DNA of 41,130 nt from Deltaproteobacteria bacterium (GTDB lineage Bacteria > Desulfobacterota > Desulfuromonadia > Desulfuromonadales > BM103). Under the pieces are notes generated by a model. That model did not search any database and was not told the origin of the DNA. It saw only the letters and a program-made list of their open reading frames with translations. Positions 37,986 through 41,130 of the stretch are shown here, in pieces (positions within the stretch are counted from its first letter, which is position 1; every line of letters starts with the position of its first letter). The position numbers were made by a program, and so were the translations under genes. Where the stretch lies: the NCBI GenBank assembly GCA_019313185.1, contig JAFDBS010000226.1, positions 1 through 41,130 on the forward strand, in the 5' to 3' direction.

Positions 37986-38810
37986 ATGTCTTCTCAGAAT
38001 TTCAGCCAGGCTAAGCTTGTCGAGACGGTTCAACACGACGTCGGCAAAGAACCTATGGACCTTGCAATTGTGCTGGGGTCTGGGTGGTCTCCAAACTCCC
38101 TGGGTCTGACTCCTTTAGGACAATACGAATATGCTGACTGGGATTATTTTCCAAAGGGCCAAATCAAAGGCCATTCAGGCAAATTCTTGGTTGCCAGAAT
38201 CGGCGGGTGGCGGGTCTTGGTTTTTTGTGGGCGTTTTCACTGTTATCAGGGGCTCAATGCTTTTGACGTCACGTGCCACGTGCGCCTTGCACGGGAATTG
38301 GGGTGTCACCGGTTACTGTTGACATGTGCCACCGGTGGGATCAATCCGAACCTGTCTCCCGGAGATGTTTTAATGGTCGAGGACCATATCAACTTGCTGG
38401 GAGTCAATCCTTTGTATGGTCTCAAAGACGATGTTTTTATCGACTTAAGCACGTTATATTCGACAGAACTCTATCCTGCATTGAAGGCGGCTGCGGCTGA
38501 TATGCCCTGCAGCGTGCATCGTGGGGTATTGGCTGCCATGCCAGGCCCCAGTTATGAAACGCCGGCTGAAATTCGCATGTTGTCTGCGCTGGGTGCCGAT
38601 GTGGTGTCAATGTCGATTGTTCCCGAAGCCATCATGGGGCGATATCTGCTGATGGAGGTTGTCGCATTAGCCCTGGTTACAAACGCCGCCGCTGGAATGA
38701 GCGACGGGCCGATTTCCCATGACGATGTGTTGGCAACAGGTGCTGTAAGCCAGGTTTGCCTCGGAACTTTGCTGATGAATCTGGTGTCTGGTTGGCAGGT
38801 CCGTGCCTAA
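37986..38810 (+). CDS. Purine nucleoside phosphorylase (PNP/MTAP family)
   Basis: 274-residue trimeric-type phosphorylase. The N-terminal AIVLGSGWS is the phosphate loop. GRFHCYQGLNAFDVT, GPSYETPAEIRMLSALGADVVSMS and TNAAAGMS carry phosphate and purine contacts, including the purine-binding Asn. It is distinct from the MTA phosphorylase upstream in the window. The start at 37986 is 4 bases after AGGAG. Inosine/guanosine specificity is likely from the family but not proven. Confidence 0.9.
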   Translation: MSSQNFSQAKLVETVQHDVGKEPMDLAIVLGSGWSPNSLGLTPLGQYEYADWDYFPKGQIKGHSGKFLVARIGGWRVLVFCGRFHCYQGLNAFDVTCHVRLARELGCHRLLLTCATGGINPNLSPGDVLMVEDHINLLGVNPLYGLKDDVFIDLSTLYSTELYPALKAAAADMPCSVHRGVLAAMPGPSYETPAEIRMLSALGADVVSMSIVPEAIMGRYLLMEVVALALVTNAAAGMSDGPISHDDVLATGAVSQVCLGTLLMNLVSGWQVRA

Positions 38811-38897
38811 AAACCGGATTATACTTTATAAGTGTGGAGAAAGCGTAACTTATTGTTTTATAATGTAAAAAAAATATGAAAACCCTTTTGTGTTTGC

Positions 38898-38925
38898 TTG
38901 ACAGTCGGCCGGTCCATGGTAGACT
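38898..38925 (+). promoter_or_regulatory. Promoter for the receiver-protein gene
   Basis: Consensus TTGACA (38898-38903), 16-base spacer, TAGACT (38920-38925). It implies a transcript starting near 38932, which places the translation start downstream of that point. Confidence 0.5.
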
Positions 38926-38957
38926 TTTCTGCAAAACCTGTGACTTTGGAGCAAACA

Positions 38958-39353
38958 TTGGGGACATCGCTAAAGAGCATTTTGATTGTTGATGACGAAG
39001 AAAACACCCGACTCGGTCTGTCAAAACTTCTGACACAAGAGGGCTTTCATGTCGACAGTGCTGCAAATGGCTACGATGCACTTAACTATCTCGCCGATCA
39101 TCAGGTCAACCTGGTCATCAGTGATATCAACATGCCTGACATGAACGGCCTATCCTTTCTCCGCGAATTAAGCCAACGCTTTCCGAACATCAACGTCATT
39201 ATGATTACCGCGTACGGTGGTGTGGAATCATATCTTGAAGCAATGAATTTGGGAGCTTTTGAGTACCTGCATAAACCAGTGCGGCTGGATGAACTGCGTA
39301 GCATAATGCGCAAAATATTCAATGGTGGTAGCGCCGTGCCCCAACTTTCTTAA
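38958..39353 (+). CDS. Stand-alone response regulator receiver domain
   Basis: 131-residue CheY-like protein without an output domain. The acidic pocket is DDE (residues 12-14), the phosphoacceptor is D56 in VISDINMPDMNG, and the threonine is in ITAYG with the lysine in LHKPV. The start is placed at TTG 38958, 6 bases after GGAG, since the conserved domain begins KSILIVDDEEN and a promoter covers 38898-38925. ATG at 38916 or GTG at 38940 would add unconserved residues. It is grouped with a stress protein and a kinase, and its receiver is of the NtrC type. Confidence 0.88.
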   Translation: MGTSLKSILIVDDEENTRLGLSKLLTQEGFHVDSAANGYDALNYLADHQVNLVISDINMPDMNGLSFLRELSQRFPNINVIMITAYGGVESYLEAMNLGAFEYLHKPVRLDELRSIMRKIFNGGSAVPQLS

Positions 39354-39371
39354 CCGCGATGGAGGTAGGAC

Positions 39372-39812
39372 ATGGGTTTCAACAAGATTTTGTTTGCAAC
39401 CGATTTTTCCGAAGGATCAGATCATGCGTTTGCGTCGGCACTGGAACTGGCGTTAAAGTTCGAAGGCAAGCTGTTTGTAATTCATGTCATCAATGAACCT
39501 GTTGATCTTCGTGGGTTTTATGTGCCCCACATTTCTTTCGATAAACTTGAAGAGGAAATCGAGCAGGGTGCCTTGAAAATGATGGAAAAATTTTGTCGAA
39601 CGCATATGGGAGAGTTCTCGAACTTTGAAACATTTGTCGTTCCGGGCATTCCTTACGATGAAATCATCAAAAAGGCTGAGGAACTGGAGGTCGACCTGAT
39701 CGTCATGGGAACTCATGGCCGCACTGGCCTCGACCATGTTCTGTTTGGAAGCACTGCAGAAAAAGTCGTTCGCAAGTCTCCTCTCCCCGTGATGACAATT
39801 CGTTGTGAATAG
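39372..39812 (+). CDS. Universal stress protein UspA family
   Basis: 146-residue single Usp domain. The ATP-binding pattern G-x2-G-x9-G-S/T is present as GTHGRTGLDHVLFGSTAEKV (residues 112-131), and the N-terminus KILFATDFSEGSDHAF is typical. A GGAGG site precedes the ATG. It lies 18 bases after the receiver gene and ends at a strong terminator, so these two form one transcript. Confidence 0.93.
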   Translation: MGFNKILFATDFSEGSDHAFASALELALKFEGKLFVIHVINEPVDLRGFYVPHISFDKLEEEIEQGALKMMEKFCRTHMGEFSNFETFVVPGIPYDEIIKKAEELEVDLIVMGTHGRTGLDHVLFGSTAEKVVRKSPLPVMTIRCE

Positions 39813-39860
39813 CCGTTCACCCGATCAATTTGTTTAAATGCAACAGACTGTGAAACCTCC

Positions 39861-39885
39861 GACAGCGGAAACGCTGTCTTTTTTT
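39861..39885 (+). terminator. Terminator after the Usp gene
   Basis: GACAGCG (39861-39867), GAAA tetraloop, CGCTGTC (39872-39878), then seven T. Clear rho-independent form. Confidence 0.9.
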
Positions 39886-39908
39886 GTTTCGGTCTAAGCC
39901 GATAGCTC

Positions 39909-39937
39909 TTGTCAAACAATAACCTGACGAGTATTCT
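39909..39937 (+). promoter_or_regulatory. Putative promoter for the receiver-histidine kinase gene
   Basis: TTGTCA (39909-39914), 17-base spacer, TATTCT (39932-39937), 36 bases before the ATG and downstream of the Usp terminator. Confidence 0.5.
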
Positions 39938-39973
39938 GAAAATTTGTTTCCTGAGGAATGCGAAGGATCTTTT

Positions 39974-41130
39974 ATGCCCGAAAAAATTCTCGTCATAGAT
40001 GATGAGCGAATGATATTAGATTTGACCTCCATGGTTCTGACGAACAAGGGCTACTCTGTTCTCACCATCAACAACGCCCTCGAAGGCTACCAAATCATTG
40101 AACGGCACAAGCCTTCATTGGTTTTACTTGATTATATGATGCCTGTTGTCAATGGGCTCGAAGCGCTCAAAGAGATCCGCAAGCGGTTTCCCGAGACCTA
40201 CGTGATCATGTTTACCGGCAAAGGGAGCGAAGAGGTGGCCGTCGAGTTGATGAAGGCGGGTGCGGCAGATTACATTCTCAAGCCGTTTAGCAATACAAAT
40301 TTGATTGAACGCATCGAGAATGTCTTGCGTTTGCGGAGCATTGAGCTGCGCAACCGGGAGTTGCTTGAAGAAAGAGAACGGCTGTTGGCAGAAATTGAGC
40401 AATGGAATCACGAACTCGAACGGCGCGTTGAAGAAAAATCCAAGGAACTCGAACGGGCCCATGTGGAAATTCTTCAGGCTGAGAAACTTGCCGCGCTTGG
40501 CCATCTCTCAGCCGGCATGGCCCATGAAGTGCGCAATCCGCTCAATTCGATCGGCCTGTTTGCCCAAATCCTTCGTTCAGGGGTTGACAATGATCCCGAA
40601 ATGGTGTCTTACAGCGAAAAAATTATCCATGAAGTCGAGCGAATCGATAGTATTTTGGTCAAGCTTTTGTCAACAAGTAAACGCGCTCCTTTCGAGCTGC
40701 GTTCCACGCATATTGAAGATGTTATTGAAAAAGCCCTTCGTCCTTTCGAGGATGTTTGCCAGGCCCAGAAGATTGATGTGATCCGTGATTTCACAAATCG
40801 CTCTCCTGAAATCCTTGCCGATGCAGAAGAGTTGGGGCAAGTTTTTTCCAATCTCTTTGCCAACGCAATTTTTGAAATGGACAATGGCGGGCGACTGGCG
40901 GTTGCACTCAAGCACAACCCCTCAGAGCTCGAGGTGATTGTTAGCGATACCGGGCAAGGCATTCCTCAGGACCATTTAGGTAAGATTTTCGACCCATTCT
41001 TTACAACGAAGGATAAGGGCACCGGGTTTGGACTGTCAGTGGTTTTGAGAATCGTCAAGAATTACGGTGGGCGAATCAGCGTCGAGAGCGAAGTCGGACG
41101 AGGAACCTCTTTCCACATCCTGTTGCCAAT
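39974..41130 (+). CDS. Receiver-histidine kinase hybrid, 3' end outside window
   Basis: At least 385 residues, open to the window edge. Order: receiver domain (phosphoacceptor D53 in LLDYMMPVVNG, lysine in ILKPF); a charged coiled coil (about 125-165); HisKA with H184 in GMAHEVRNPLNS; and a HATPase domain with N box NLFANAIFEM, G1 DTGQGIP, F box FFTTK and G2 GTGFGLS. It reaches SVESEVGRGTSFHILLP, so only a few residues are probably missing. AAGGA lies 8 bases before the ATG. There is no membrane segment, so it is a cytoplasmic kinase switched by another kinase through its receiver, or by partner proteins. Confidence 0.92.
   Translation, partial: MPEKILVIDDERMILDLTSMVLTNKGYSVLTINNALEGYQIIERHKPSLVLLDYMMPVVNGLEALKEIRKRFPETYVIMFTGKGSEEVAVELMKAGAADYILKPFSNTNLIERIENVLRLRSIELRNRELLEERERLLAEIEQWNHELERRVEEKSKELERAHVEILQAEKLAALGHLSAGMAHEVRNPLNSIGLFAQILRSGVDNDPEMVSYSEKIIHEVERIDSILVKLLSTSKRAPFELRSTHIEDVIEKALRPFEDVCQAQKIDVIRDFTNRSPEILADAEELGQVFSNLFANAIFEMDNGGRLAVALKHNPSELEVIVSDTGQGIPQDHLGKIFDPFFTTKDKGTGFGLSVVLRIVKNYGGRISVESEVGRGTSFHILLP

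Overview
The window reads as a contiguous piece of a chromosome from a Desulfuromonadales-like bacterium (Desulfobacterota, the former Deltaproteobacteria; Geobacter/Pelobacter/Desulfuromonas relatives). This is inferred from three things: the gene order rapZ / mannose-type PTS / HPr / EI, the order rpsB-tsf-pyrH-frr-uppS-cdsA-dxr-rseP-tsaB, and a leucine T-box leader in front of leuA. Base composition looks close to balanced. Coding density is high, almost everything is on the plus strand, and I see no mobile elements, tRNA or rRNA genes, or CRISPR arrays.

Layout. (1) 1-5255: a PTS operon with rapZ (5' end outside the window), separate EIIA, EIIB, EIIC and EIID of the mannose family, HPr and enzyme I. 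(2) 5334-10602: an activated-methyl-cycle block with metK and ahcY. Between them lie a family-2 glycosyltransferase, a hotdog thioesterase and an ArsR-type regulator fused to a methyltransferase domain, which has a palindromic operator in front of it. (3) 10672-12964, minus strand: lptF-lptG for LPS export. (4) 13016-21649: translation and envelope genes rpsB, tsf, pyrH, frr, uppS, cdsA, dxr, rseP, tsaB and a DUF465 protein. (5) 21868-32466: branched-chain amino acid synthesis ilvD, ilvB, ilvN, ilvC, then psd-pssA, then T-box-controlled leuA, leuC, leuD. (6) 32605-38810: ndk, rlmN, MTA phosphorylase, a PfkB-type kinase, an unknown protein, a TPR lipoprotein and a purine nucleoside phosphorylase. 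(7) 38958-41130: a stand-alone receiver, a universal stress protein and a receiver-histidine kinase running off the end of the window.

The genes are mostly core metabolism, but several details stand out. The leucine T-box can be resolved to specifier, T-box bulge, antiterminator and terminator. The ketoisovalerate-pathway reductoisomerase (ilvC) has lost the residues that normally hold the NADPH 2'-phosphate and carries acidic residues there, which suggests NADH use. cdsA has no ATG/GTG/TTG at its conserved N-terminus and appears to start at ATT behind a strong Shine-Dalgarno. The ArsR-methyltransferase fusion next to ahcY looks like an SAH-sensing (SahR-type) regulator with its own 24-bp operator. 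A TGTGA-N6-TCACA palindrome sits on the putative uppS promoter. I did not find a wholly new multi-gene system.
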